Source: Limnohabitans sp. Rim47 (GTDB lineage: Bacteria > Pseudomonadota > Gammaproteobacteria > Burkholderiales > Burkholderiaceae_C). Taken from it: a stretch of 64,000 nucleotides of DNA. The notes beneath the pieces were generated by a model. That model was not told the DNA's origin, did no database searches, and saw only the letters and a program-made list of their open reading frames with translations. Below are positions 26,701 to 34,858 of the stretch, in pieces. The translations under genes and the position numbers were made by a program. Within the stretch, counting starts at the first letter, position 1; each line of letters begins with the position of its first letter. The stretch spans positions 266,558 through 330,557 of the forward strand of contig NZ_FBYA01000002.1 in the NCBI RefSeq assembly GCF_001517545.1. The letters run 5' to 3'.

Positions 26701-27652
26701 TGGCCAGGTTGTCGAGCGCCGTACCCCAAAGCACCGCTTTTTTGCCACCCGCGTTCATGGCGATGTTGCCGCCAATGCAGCTGGCTTCGGCCGAAGTTGG
26801 GTCCACCGCAAAGACAAAACCGCCGCGCTCGGCCGCATCGGCCACGCGCTGGGTGACCACACCGGCTTCGGTATAAATGGTCGGAATTGGGTGGGCGATA
26901 CCGGGCAGGTCGATCATCTCGACCTCGGTCATGGCTTCGAGCTTTTCGGTGTTGATGACCGCGCTCTTCCAGGTCAGCGGGATCGCGCCACCGGTATAAC
27001 CTGTGCCGCCGCCCCGAGGGACGATGGTCAGGCCCAGGTCGATACAGCCTTTGACCAGTCCGGCCATCTCGGTCTCGGAGTCGGGGGTCAGCACCACAAA
27101 GGGGTATTCCACGCGCCAGTCGGTCGCGTCGGTCACGTGGCTCACCCGCGAGAGGCCGTCGAACTTGATGTTGTCCTTGGCCGTCAGGCGCCCCAAGGTC
27201 TTTTGCACTTGGCTGCGCAGCTTGGCCATTCGCACGAAACGTTCGCTGAATTGCGTCACCGCCTGCGTGGCCAAATCCAGCAACTGGCCCACCAAAGCAT
27301 CGCGAGAGGCATCTGCCTCGGGGGTGCGGCGCTTTTGCACCTCACCCAAGCGGTGCTGCAAGGCCTCGACCAGCAGTTTGCGGCGGCCGGGGTTGTCCAG
27401 CAGATCGTCTTGCAAATAAGGGTTGCGCTCGACCACCCAAATGTCACCCAGCACCTCGTACAACATGCGAGCCGAACGGCCTGTGCCACGCTCTTGACGC
27501 AGTTGGTTGAGCAATCCCCAGGCAGGCTCCCCCAGCAAACGCACCACGATTTCGCGGTCAGAAAAGCTCGTGTAGTTGTAGGGAATCTCGCGCAGGCGAG
27601 GCGCATCGGCATCGGCTTGCATCAAATGTTGGAGCGTGGTGGGTGCATTCAT
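23774..27652 (-). CDS. Giant FAD-linked/Fe-S dehydrogenase (D-lactate or 2-hydroxyacid type)
   Basis: This 1292-residue single protein joins several modules. They are an N-terminal DUF3683-like region (1-170), an FAD-binding PCMH domain with IVPRGGGTGYTGGAIPL (about 190-400), the FAD-oxidase C-terminal domain with GDGNVHTNIPV and SGEHGIG (about 550-760), two 4Fe-4S motifs (CLRCGKCKPVC and CTVCHKCLTPC, about 830-910) and two CCG domains (CCGYPQKGSG, and CCGESG later). It probably oxidises D-lactate or another 2-hydroxyacid and passes electrons to quinone, which suits the ubiquinone genes immediately downstream. The start at 27652 (MNAPTTLQHLM) is the first plausible ATG. Confidence 0.92.
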   Translation of the reverse strand: MNAPTTLQHLMQADADAPRLREIPYNYTSFSDREIVVRLLGEPAWGLLNQLRQERGTGRSARMLYEVLGDIWVVERNPYLQDDLLDNPGRRKLLVEALQHRLGEVQKRRTPEADASRDALVGQLLDLATQAVTQFSERFVRMAKLRSQVQKTLGRLTAKDNIKFDGLSRVSHVTDATDWRVEYPFVVLTPDSETEMAGLVKGCIDLGLTIVPRGGGTGYTGGAIPLTWKSAVINTEKLEAMTEVEMIDLPGIAHPIPTIYTEAGVVTQRVADAAERGGFVFAVDPTSAEASCIGGNIAMNAGGKKAVLWGTALDNLASWRMVTPDAEWLDVVRMDHNMGKIHDAEVATFELRYFKADGKTPIRTETLVIPGKTFRKEGLGKDVTDKFLSGLPGVQKEGCDGLITSARWVVHRMPTHTRTVCMEFFGHAREAVPSIVEIKDFMFAEQKRTGTVMAGLEHLDDRYLRAVGYSTKSKRGGFPKMVLIGDIAGDNADDVAKATSEIVRIANSRSGEGFIAISPEARKKFWLDRKKTAAISRHTNAFKVNEDVVIPLPRMAEYTDGIERINIELSLRNKLHFCRELEAFLERGNLPLGKQDDANEIASAELLEDRVAQALAVVREVQAQWQGWLTQVDALFPQLQDHTLRASWKTQIRPAFQNIFSGSAFLPILTEVNAIHQRVLKGRVWVALHMHAGDGNVHTNIPVNSDNYEMLQTAHEAVARIMVLARSLDGVISGEHGIGITKLEFLTDAELANFTAYKAKVDPQGRFNKGKLLRGAALTGLGDDVHAADLTHAYTPSFGLMGHESLIMQQSDIGEIAASVKDCLRCGKCKPVCATHVPRANLLYSPRNKILATSLLVEAFLYEEQTRRGISIKHWQEFEDVADHCTVCHKCLTPCPVNIDFGEVSMNMRNLLRKMGQKSFRPGNAAAMFMLNATNPETIKLARAAMVGVGMRAQRFVAGLLKGVARKQTSAPPASVGTAPIKEQVIHFINKKMPGNLPKKTARALLDIEDNDYVPIIRDPKATSSESEAVFYFPGCGSERLFSQVGLATQAMLWHVGVQTVLPPGYLCCGYPQKGSGQFDKAEKIITDNRVLFHRVANTLNYLDIKTVVVSCGTCYDQLQGYEFDKIFPGCRIIDIHEFLLEKGMKLDAGGAYLYHDPCHSPMKQQEPMKTVKALMGDNVIESKRCCGESGTLGVTRPDISTQVRFRKEEELLKGEAALRSSGALAPQANVKILTSCPSCLQGLSRFGDDMKNGLLEADYIVVEMAKHILGENWMPEYVSAANAGGIERVLV

Positions 27653-27922
27653 AGGGATGGGCGCGGTCAAATGCGTTCTAAAAACGCGGTCAGCCAGACC
27701 TGGACGGGGCGTCAAACCGGCTGGGGGTGAATGTTACCGCAGTGCAACAAACACACGCCGAACAGAGGGACACCAGTCGCCCAAGGCTCTGGGCGTCATG
27801 GAAACCCCGGGTTGTCACAAATTGGTCATGCTATTTAAATACTTTGGCCATGAACCAGTGCCACACTCGCGCTGGGATTTGCTTACTTTTTAAGCAAGAC
27901 ACTCATTTCTTCAGGAATTGCC
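27653..27922. promoter_or_regulatory. Divergent promoter region between the dehydrogenase and ugpB
   Basis: These 270 bp hold both promoters. On the ugpB side a Pho-box-like direct repeat is followed by an AT-rich stretch TATTTAAATACTTT. I see no small gene here. Confidence 0.5.
27812..27829 (+). promoter_or_regulatory. Candidate Pho box upstream of ugpB
   Basis: TTGTCAC AAAT TGGTCAT has two 7-bp repeats spaced 11 bp apart, each matching CTGTCAT at 5 of 7 positions. A possible -10 (TACTTT at 27840-27845) lies 10 bp further, the usual PhoB arrangement. ugp is a classic Pho-regulon operon. Confidence 0.55.
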
Positions 27923-29227
27923 ATGAAACTCAAACTGACTCTTTCCGCTTTGGCCTTGAGCTTGGCCAGCCTTTCTGCCCAAGCCCAAACCGAAATCCAG
28001 TGGTGGCACTCCATGGGCGGCGCCTTGGGCGAGTGGGTCAACGACCTGGCCAAGGACTTCAACGCCAGCCAAAAGGACTACAAAATCGTACCCACCTTCA
28101 AAGGCAGCTACGACGAATCCATGACCGCAGCGATTGCCGCTTACCGAGCAGGCAACGCGCCGCACATCCTGCAGGTGTTTGAAGTGGGCACCGCCACCAT
28201 GATGGCCAGCAAGGGTGCCATCGTGCCAGTGGGCAAGGTCATGACCGATGCCGGCCTGAAATTCGACCAAAACGCCTATGTGCCCGCCGTGGCCGGTTAC
28301 TACACCGCGCCCAACGGCCAGATGCTGAGCTTCCCGTTCAACAGCTCCACCCCTGTTTTTCATTACAACAAGGACGCCTTCAAGGCCGCGGGCCTGGACC
28401 CCAACACGCCGCCCACCACCTGGCCTGAGGTGGCGCTGGCTGCTGCCAAGCTCAAGGCCAGCGGCCACAAGTGCCCCTTCACCACCAGCTGGATCAGCTG
28501 GACGCAGCTGGAAAGCTTCTCGGCCTGGCACAACACCGAATTTGCCACCAAGGGCAACGGCATGCGCGGCATGGACGCACGTCTGAGCTTCAACACCCCC
28601 TTGCATGTGCGCCACATCGACAACCTGGCCAACATGGCCAAGCAGGGCCTGTTTGTCTACAAAGGCCGCGGTAACGCAGCTGACGCCACCTTTGTCTCAG
28701 GCGAATGCGCCATGGCCACCGGCTCATCTGCGCTGTATGGCAGCGTGGTGCGCAACGGCAAATTTGGCTACGGCATCGGCACCCTGCCTTATTACCCTGA
28801 CGTGAACGGCGCACCGCAAAACACCGTGATCGGCGGTGCCAGCCTGTGGGTGATGAGCGGCAAGAAAGCGCCTGAATACAAAGGTGTGGCCCAGTTCTTT
28901 GCTCACCTGTCCAAGGCCGATGTGGCCGCGGCCAGCCACCAGCGCACGGGCTACCTGCCGGTCACCACGGCCTCTTTCGAGTTGACCGAGAAGGCCGGTT
29001 TCTACAAAAAGAACCCCGGCACCGACGTTTCGGTGACGCAGATGATCCGCAAAACCACCGACAAGTCGCGTGGCGTGCGTCTGGGTAACTTTGTGCAAAT
29101 CCGCACCATCATTGACGAGGAACTCGAAGGCGTGTGGAGCGGTAAAAAGGGCACCAAGGAAGCCCTGGACATGGCCATCAAACGCGGCAACGAACAACTC
29201 GAACGCTTCGAAAAAGCCAACAAGTGA
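27923..29227 (+). CDS. ugpB: sn-Glycerol-3-phosphate ABC transporter receptor
   Basis: This 434-residue periplasmic protein has the signal peptide MKLKLTLSALALSLASLSAQAQ and the UgpB hallmarks IQWWHSMGGALGEWVNDLAKDF, GSYDESMTAAIAAYRAG and TAPNGQMLSFPFNSSTPV. The length is close to E. coli UgpB. It binds glycerol-3-phosphate or glycerophosphodiesters. It heads ugpBAECQ and is cut off from ugpA by a strong hairpin. Confidence 0.96.
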   Translation: MKLKLTLSALALSLASLSAQAQTEIQWWHSMGGALGEWVNDLAKDFNASQKDYKIVPTFKGSYDESMTAAIAAYRAGNAPHILQVFEVGTATMMASKGAIVPVGKVMTDAGLKFDQNAYVPAVAGYYTAPNGQMLSFPFNSSTPVFHYNKDAFKAAGLDPNTPPTTWPEVALAAAKLKASGHKCPFTTSWISWTQLESFSAWHNTEFATKGNGMRGMDARLSFNTPLHVRHIDNLANMAKQGLFVYKGRGNAADATFVSGECAMATGSSALYGSVVRNGKFGYGIGTLPYYPDVNGAPQNTVIGGASLWVMSGKKAPEYKGVAQFFAHLSKADVAAASHQRTGYLPVTTASFELTEKAGFYKKNPGTDVSVTQMIRKTTDKSRGVRLGNFVQIRTIIDEELEGVWSGKKGTKEALDMAIKRGNEQLERFEKANK

Positions 29228-29270
29228 TGCAACGCTGATGCCCCATGCGCCCACCGGGGCGGTGGGCATG

Positions 29271-29310
29271 GCGCAAAAGCAGAGGCAGCGCCTCTGCTTT
29301 TGCGCATTTT
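29271..29310 (+). terminator. Hairpin between ugpB and ugpA
   Basis: A perfect 16-bp stem (29271-29286 with 29290-29305) with the loop AGC is followed by ATTTT. It probably terminates part of the transcripts or protects the ugpB 3' end, leaving less mRNA for ugpAEC. Confidence 0.9.
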
Positions 29311-29389
29311 GGGCGGATACTTTTGCATGGGCGTTTTTAACGCCGCCATTCTGATCTGACACTTCACACGCAGGCCTTGCAAAGCATTT

Positions 29390-30271
29390 ATGGAAAAACG
29401 CGTCCGTTTCAAATCCCGCTGGCTACCGTGGCTGCTGATTGCGCCGCAGCTGAGCATCGTTTTGGTTTTCTTTTTCTGGCCTGCCGGGCAAGCGCTTTAC
29501 CAAAGCGTGGTGCAAGAAGATGCCTTTGGCGCATCCCGGGAATTTGTGGGCATGGAGAACTTCTCCCGACTCTGGCACGACAGCGGCTATCTGGAATCGT
29601 TTAAAACCACCGCCGTGTTTTCACTTTTAGTGGCCGTGGTGGGCTTGTCGGTGTCGTTGCTGCTGGCCGTGATGGCGGACCGCGTCGGGCGTGGCGCGGG
29701 CCTGTACAAAACGCTGTTGATCTGGCCCTATGCGGTGGCCCCGGTCGTGGCTGGCGTGTTGTGGCTGTTCATGTTTGCCTCGCCCATGGGCGTGGTGGGC
29801 TATGCGCTGCGGTCCATCGGCATCGAGTGGAACCACCTGCTCAACCCCAACCACGCCATGGCACTCATCGTGATGGCTGCGGTCTGGAAGCAAATTTCCT
29901 ATAACTTTCTGTTTTTTCTGGCGGGTTTGCAATCCATTCCCAAATCACTCATCGAAGCGGCGGCCATTGACGGGGCCAGCCCCTGGCGACGCTTCTGGAC
30001 CATCGTGTTCCCGCTTTTGTCGCCCACCACCTTCTTTTTGCTGGTGATCAACATCGTTTACGCCTTCTTTGACACCTTTGCCATCGTGGATGCCACCACT
30101 CACGGCGGGCCGGGCAAGGACACGGCCATACTGGTTTACAAGGTGTATTACGACGGCTTCAAGGCCATGGACATGGGCAGCTCGGCGGCGCAGTCGGTGG
30201 TGCTGATGGTGATCGTGGTGGCCCTCACCGTCTTGCAGTTCAAATTTGTCGAGAAGAAAGTTCAATACTGA
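29390..30271 (+). CDS. ugpA: Glycerol-3-phosphate ABC transporter permease UgpA
   Basis: This 293-residue MalF-type permease has six predicted spans and the EAA coupling loop EAAAIDGASPWRRFWTIVFPLLSP. Family segments include LLIAPQLSIVLVFFFWPA and FDTFAIVDATTHGGPGKDT. It begins 162 bp after ugpB, behind the hairpin, and is separated from ugpE by a single base. Confidence 0.96.
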   Translation: MEKRVRFKSRWLPWLLIAPQLSIVLVFFFWPAGQALYQSVVQEDAFGASREFVGMENFSRLWHDSGYLESFKTTAVFSLLVAVVGLSVSLLLAVMADRVGRGAGLYKTLLIWPYAVAPVVAGVLWLFMFASPMGVVGYALRSIGIEWNHLLNPNHAMALIVMAAVWKQISYNFLFFLAGLQSIPKSLIEAAAIDGASPWRRFWTIVFPLLSPTTFFLLVINIVYAFFDTFAIVDATTHGGPGKDTAILVYKVYYDGFKAMDMGSSAAQSVVLMVIVVALTVLQFKFVEKKVQY

Positions 30272-30272
30272 C

Positions 30273-31127
30273 ATGATCGAACGACGCCCCGGCCTGCAGA
30301 TCCTGCGGCATATCATCTTGCTCATTGGCGTGGCCATAGTGGCCTTCCCGCTGTACCTGACTTTTGTCGGCTCGACCCAAACCGCCCAACAAATCAACCA
30401 GAGCGTGCCCATGTCGCTGCTGCCGGGTGGCCACTTTTGGGAGACTTACCGCCTAACCCTGTTTGGCGGCCCCAACTCACAAGGCAGCCCGCTGCCCGCC
30501 ATGTGGCCCATGATGCAGATCAGCCTGGTCAGCGCCCTGGGCATTGCGATTGGCAAGATCGCCATCTCGCTGCTGTCGGCCTTTGCCATCGTGTATTTCC
30601 GCTTTCCGCTGCGCAATCTGGTGTTCTGGATGATCTTTGTCACCCTGATGTTGCCGGTCGAGGTGCGCATCAGCCCCACTTACGAGGTGGTGGCGGGTCT
30701 TGGCATGCTCAACAGCTTTGCTGGGCTCACGGTGCCACTGATCGCCTCGGCCACAGCCACTTTTTTATTCAGGCAATTTTTTCTGACCATTCCAGACGAG
30801 CTGGTTGAGGCCGCCCGCATGGACGGGGCCGGGCCAATGCGCTTTTTCAAGGATGTGCTGCTGCCCCTGTCGGCCACCAACATCGCGGCGCTGTTTGTCA
30901 TCCAGTTCATTTATGGCTGGAACCAATACCTGTGGCCACTGCTGGTGACCACCAGCGAAGACATGTACCCAGTGGTGCTGGGCATCAAGCGCCTGATTTC
31001 GGGCGAGTCATGGACCGAATGGAACGTGGTCATGGCCGCCGCCATCCTGGCCATGCTGCCACCGGCACTGGTCGTGGTGCTGATGCAAAAATGGTTCGTC
31101 AAAGGCCTGGTTGACACGGAAAAGTAA
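30273..31127 (+). CDS. ugpE: Glycerol-3-phosphate ABC transporter permease UgpE
   Basis: This 284-residue MalG-type permease starts at 30273 (MIERRPGLQ), directly after the ugpA stop. It has six spans, MLPVEVRISPTYEVV, the EAA loop EAARMDGAGPMRFFKDVLLPLS and the conserved FIYGWNQYLWPLL. It pairs with UgpA. REP-like repeats follow its stop inside the operon. Confidence 0.96.
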   Translation: MIERRPGLQILRHIILLIGVAIVAFPLYLTFVGSTQTAQQINQSVPMSLLPGGHFWETYRLTLFGGPNSQGSPLPAMWPMMQISLVSALGIAIGKIAISLLSAFAIVYFRFPLRNLVFWMIFVTLMLPVEVRISPTYEVVAGLGMLNSFAGLTVPLIASATATFLFRQFFLTIPDELVEAARMDGAGPMRFFKDVLLPLSATNIAALFVIQFIYGWNQYLWPLLVTTSEDMYPVVLGIKRLISGESWTEWNVVMAAAILAMLPPALVVVLMQKWFVKGLVDTEK

Positions 31128-31132
31128 TTACA

Positions 31133-31270
31133 CCGGGGACAGACCAATGCGAAGCGTTGCTCTGTCCCCGTCAAATTAAAAACCCGGGGACAGACCAATG
31201 CGAAGCGTTGCTCTGTCCCCGTCTGAATAAACCGAGGGACAGACCACTGCGAAGCGTTGCTCTGTCCCCG
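31133..31270. repeat. Three tandem REP-like palindromes inside the ugp operon
   Basis: There are three units, at 31135-31169, 31186-31220 and 31235-31269, with a period of 49-51 bp. Each has outer arms GGGGACAGA/TCTGTCCCC (the third begins AGGGACAGA), and units 1 and 2 also have inner arms CAATGC/GCGTTG around GAA. Each can fold into a long hairpin. Short A/T-rich linkers (tcaaatta) separate them. No spacers of CRISPR type occur. Confidence 0.95.
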
Positions 31271-31289
31271 TCAAATTAGTAAAAAAATC

Positions 31290-32309
31290 ATGGCTTCCAT
31301 CACCCTCTCCCACATCCTCAAAACCTATGGCACTGGGGCCAAGGCCAACACCGTTATCCACGACCTGAGCGCCAACATCAGCGACGGTGAATTTGTGGTC
31401 ATCGTCGGGCCTTCGGGCTGTGGCAAATCCACCTTGCTGCGCATGGTGGCGGGCCTCGAAGACATCTCGGGCGGCACCATCTCGATCGGCTCTCGCGTGG
31501 TCAATGATCTGGAACCCGCTGAGCGCGACATTGCCATGGTGTTCCAGAACTACGCGCTTTACCCGCACATGAGCGTGTTCGACAACATGGCCTATGGCCT
31601 GAAGATCGCCAAACGACCGATCGAAGAAATCAAGGCCCGTGTGGACAAGGCCGCCGGCATTCTGGAACTCTCGCACCTGCTGCAGCGCAAGCCCCGCGAG
31701 CTGTCAGGAGGTCAGCGCCAGCGCGTGGCCATGGGCCGAGCCATCGTGCGCCAGCCGCAGGTATTTTTGTTTGACGAGCCGCTGTCCAACCTCGACGCCA
31801 AACTGCGTGCGCAGACCCGGCTGGAGATTCAAAAACTGCACCGCGAATTGGGCATCACCAGCCTGTTCGTCACGCACGACCAGGTCGAAGCCATGACACT
31901 GGCCCAGCGCATGATCGTGATGAACGGCGGTCACATGGAGCAATTTGGCACGCCCGAGGAGGTCTACAACCGACCCGCCAGCACCTTTGTGGCCAGCTTC
32001 ATCGGCTCGCCGCCCATGAACTTGCTACGGCACGCCCCGGGCACCGCCGAAAATCGCATTTTGGGCATTCGGCCCGAGCACCTGGACATCACACCCGTTC
32101 AAAACGTCGGCGGATGGTCATTGACCGCCGACACGGTGGAACTGCTCGGTGCAGAGCGCCTGGTGCACGCCCGTTTGGGTGATGAAACCCTCACCTTGCG
32201 ACTGGACGAATCGGTTGCGCCACCGCAACCAGGCCAAAGCTTTTGGGCCACGCCCCGCGCCGACCGGGTGCACTGGTTTGACGCCCAGACCCAAAAACGC
32301 ATCGCCTGA
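31290..32309 (+). CDS. ugpC: Glycerol-3-phosphate ABC transporter ATPase
   Basis: This 339-residue ATPase has Walker A GPSGCGKST, Q-loop FQNYALYPHM, signature LSGGQRQRV, Walker B VFLFDEPLSNLD, H-loop VTHDQ and a C-terminal TOBE region with GIRPEHLDI. The ATG at 31290 is the family start (MASITLSHILKTYG). No Shine-Dalgarno is visible in the A-rich 20 bp upstream, where the third REP unit ends, so initiation may be weak or depend on an A-rich leader. Confidence 0.96.
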   Translation: MASITLSHILKTYGTGAKANTVIHDLSANISDGEFVVIVGPSGCGKSTLLRMVAGLEDISGGTISIGSRVVNDLEPAERDIAMVFQNYALYPHMSVFDNMAYGLKIAKRPIEEIKARVDKAAGILELSHLLQRKPRELSGGQRQRVAMGRAIVRQPQVFLFDEPLSNLDAKLRAQTRLEIQKLHRELGITSLFVTHDQVEAMTLAQRMIVMNGGHMEQFGTPEEVYNRPASTFVASFIGSPPMNLLRHAPGTAENRILGIRPEHLDITPVQNVGGWSLTADTVELLGAERLVHARLGDETLTLRLDESVAPPQPGQSFWATPRADRVHWFDAQTQKRIA

Positions 32310-32316
32310 ACTGCCC

Positions 32317-33051
32317 ATGACACACTGGCCCTACCCGCGCTGGATCGCCCACCGAGGCGCTGGCAAACTCGCTCCCGAAAACACCCTGGCCGCGTTTGAA
32401 CTGGGCGCAACACACGGCTTTCGCATGTTCGAATGCGACGCCAAGCTCAGCGCCGACGGTGTGGTCTTCCTGATGCACGATGCCACACTGGAACGCACCA
32501 CCAACGGCCAAGGCATTGGGGGCGAACAAAGCTGGCAAGCGCTGTCGCAGCTTGATGCGGGCAGCTGGCATTCGCGCCGCTATGCGGGCGAACCTTTGCC
32601 CACGCTTGAAGCGCTGGCCGGGTTTTGCCTGGCCCATGGCCACCACCTGAACATCGAGATCAAACCCACCCCGGGCACCGAAGCAGCCACAGGCGAAGCC
32701 GTGGCCCGTCTGGCTACCAGGCTCTGGCAAGGGGCCAAAGTGCCGCCGCTTTTGACCTCGTTCCAACCCGAGGCCTTGGCCACGGCCAAAGCGGTCGCCC
32801 CCCTGCTGCCAAGAGGCTTGCTGGTAGACACGCTGTGGCACGGCTGGTTTGAGAAAGCCCTTGAGCTGGACTGCGTGGCCGTGGTCGCCAACTACGCCCT
32901 GTGGGACACCGTCACCGTGGCCCAAGTGCACGGCGCAGGCCTGCGCTGCCTGAGCTACACCGTCAATGACCTCGATGCCGCCCAGCACCTGCTGACCCTG
33001 GGCACCGACGGCATCATCACCGACCGGGTGGATCTGTTCAGTCCGGCTTGA
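32317..33051 (+). CDS. ugpQ: Glycerophosphodiester phosphodiesterase
   Basis: This 244-residue GDPD enzyme has IAHRGAGKLAPENTLAAFELG, FECDAKLSADGVVFLMHD and a late DGIITDRVD, which carry the catalytic His and metal ligands. It cleaves glycerophosphodiesters to glycerol-3-phosphate and an alcohol in the cytoplasm. It follows ugpC by 7 bp, completing the E. coli order ugpBAECQ. Confidence 0.96.
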   Translation: MTHWPYPRWIAHRGAGKLAPENTLAAFELGATHGFRMFECDAKLSADGVVFLMHDATLERTTNGQGIGGEQSWQALSQLDAGSWHSRRYAGEPLPTLEALAGFCLAHGHHLNIEIKPTPGTEAATGEAVARLATRLWQGAKVPPLLTSFQPEALATAKAVAPLLPRGLLVDTLWHGWFEKALELDCVAVVANYALWDTVTVAQVHGAGLRCLSYTVNDLDAAQHLLTLGTDGIITDRVDLFSPA

Positions 33052-33131
33052 TGCCTCTCAAAATGACCTGCAGGATATGACTGCGGTGTTTTGAGAGCAA
33101 CGATCGCTTTAACGAACTGCTGACAAGGGGT

Positions 33132-33407
33132 TTATGAGCGTGTCCAGCCACGCAGCATCCACCACTCGGCAGTTGCTGTCACCAACACCAGCGCCATGTA
33201 GGTGCTCATTTTTCCATCGTTGCCTTGCAGCACCAGCCCTGCAACCAGCACCAGAACGCCCACCACAGCATGAACCAGCATGCGGCGCTTGACGGGTGTG
33301 CCGCCGACACCCATCACCCAACGCCCAGCCCAAGGCATCAGCAGCGCCATGGCCAGCGCTGGCAACACAAAATTGAACAAATGCAGGGTCAATTGCCAGA
33401 CGGTCAT
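33132..33407 (-). CDS. Small hypothetical membrane protein
   Basis: This 91-residue protein opens MTVWQLTLHLFNFVLPALAMALL and has three predicted membrane segments (about 8-28, 45-62 and 68-84). I recognise no named family. The start at 33407 is preferred over an upstream in-frame start because it opens the first helix. It is divergent from hemA. Confidence 0.7.
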   Translation of the reverse strand: MTVWQLTLHLFNFVLPALAMALLMPWAGRWVMGVGGTPVKRRMLVHAVVGVLVLVAGLVLQGNDGKMSTYMALVLVTATAEWWMLRGWTRS

Positions 33408-33516
33408 GGGTCTTGAACGGTTGATGAACAGAGTGAGTGGGCGCGAAGTGCGCCGGCAATTGTGCACCCAAAGCACCCTCGTGTTGGATGTCTAACCGTC
33501 GCCACGAGGGGGTTTC

Positions 33517-33522
33517 TATAAT
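33517..33522 (+). promoter_or_regulatory. Consensus -10 of a leaderless hemA promoter
   Basis: A perfect TATAAT lies 6 bp before the hemA ATG at 33529. A normal start site would fall on the A of ATG. There is no Shine-Dalgarno and no clear -35. Confidence 0.6.
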
Positions 33523-33528
33523 CGGCGC

Positions 33529-34800
33529 ATGGCAGTTTGGACTCTGGGCTTGAATCACACCACTGCGCCGCTGGATCTGCGCGGCCGGTTTGCCTTCGCC
33601 TTGGACCAACTGGCCCCCACTTTGCAGGGTTTGCGGGCCAATATGGCCTTGAACCTGGACCAAACACCCGAAGCGGCGATTTTGTCTACCTGCAACCGCA
33701 CCGAAATTTATTGCGCCGCCGACCACCCGGCCACCGCCGACACCTTGCGCTGGTTGGCCCAGGCCGGTGGTGTCTCGACACAAGAACTCCAATCACACAC
33801 TTACTTGCTCGAAGGCAACGAGGCCGCCCGGCACGCTTTTCGGGTGGCCAGCGGGCTGGACTCGATGGTCTTGGGTGAAGCGCAAATTTTGGGCCAGCTC
33901 AAAGACGCGGTGCGCGCTGCCGAACAGGCCGGTGCCTTGGGCAGCACGCTCAACCAGTTGTTCCAGCGCAGCTTTGCCGTGGCCAAAGAGGTGCGCACAG
34001 CCACCGAAATCGGGGCTCACTCGATCAGCATGGCCGCCGCCTCGGTGCGCTTGGCCAGCCAGCTGTTTGAAGACCTCAAAGACATCAAGGTGCTGTTTGT
34101 GGGCGCGGGCGAGATGATCGAGCTGGTGGTGACCCACTTTGCCGCCAAACAGCCAAAAGCCATGGCGATTGCCAACCGCAGCCTGGAGCGCGGCGAAAAA
34201 CTCGCCAGCCGCTTTGGTGCCGAAGTCATGCGCTTGGCCGACCTGCCCGACCGTTTGCACGAATTTGATGCCGTCATCAGTTGCACCGCCAGCACCCTGC
34301 CCTTGATCGGCTTGGGCGCTGTCGAGCGGGCATTGAAAAAACGCAAGCACCGCCCCATGTTCATGGTCGACTTGGCGGTGCCACGCGACATCGAGCCCGA
34401 AGTCAAGGCGCTGGAGGACGTTTACCTCTACACCGTGGACGATCTGGCCAGCGTGGTCCAAGCGGGTCAGGCGCAACGCCAAGCCGCTGTTGCCGAGGCC
34501 GAAGTCATCATTGACGCGGGTGTACAAAGCTTCAGCCACTGGCTGGGACAACGCGATTTGGTGCCCCTGATCCAGCAATTACAGACCCAGGCCGATGCTT
34601 GGCGCGAGGCCGAACTGGCCCGCGCCCGAAAACTGCTAGCCAAAGGTGACGAGCCCGAGGCGGTGCTGGACGCCCTTGCCAAAGGCCTGACCCAAAAGAT
34701 GCTGCACGGCGCTTTGGCCGAACTGCGCAGCGCCGACCCCGCCCACCGCGAGCTGACCATGCAGACGGTGCAGCGGCTGTTTTTGCGTCAAGAGCGTTAG
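33529..34800 (+). CDS. hemA: Glutamyl-tRNA reductase
   Basis: This 423-residue enzyme reduces glutamyl-tRNA to glutamate-1-semialdehyde, the first committed step of C5 haem synthesis. The catalytic Cys55 lies in LSTCNRTEIY, with GLNHTTAPLDLR at the N-terminus, SGLDSMVLGEAQILGQ, the NADPH-binding VLFVGAGEM and the C-terminal dimerisation helices. It starts the hemA-prfA-prmC-grxD block. Haem supply suits the many c-type cytochromes encoded in this window. Confidence 0.98.
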   Translation: MAVWTLGLNHTTAPLDLRGRFAFALDQLAPTLQGLRANMALNLDQTPEAAILSTCNRTEIYCAADHPATADTLRWLAQAGGVSTQELQSHTYLLEGNEAARHAFRVASGLDSMVLGEAQILGQLKDAVRAAEQAGALGSTLNQLFQRSFAVAKEVRTATEIGAHSISMAAASVRLASQLFEDLKDIKVLFVGAGEMIELVVTHFAAKQPKAMAIANRSLERGEKLASRFGAEVMRLADLPDRLHEFDAVISCTASTLPLIGLGAVERALKKRKHRPMFMVDLAVPRDIEPEVKALEDVYLYTVDDLASVVQAGQAQRQAAVAEAEVIIDAGVQSFSHWLGQRDLVPLIQQLQTQADAWREAELARARKLLAKGDEPEAVLDALAKGLTQKMLHGALAELRSADPAHRELTMQTVQRLFLRQER

Positions 34801-34858
34801 CGGCTGGCACTGATCGCCCATCCGTGATCTGCCCCCGGCTCCACGAAAACACCCCCTT

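Noticed and set aside
31133..31270. Possible CRISPR array
   Set aside because: There are only three units, each is a long palindrome, the linkers are short and similar, and no cas gene is present.
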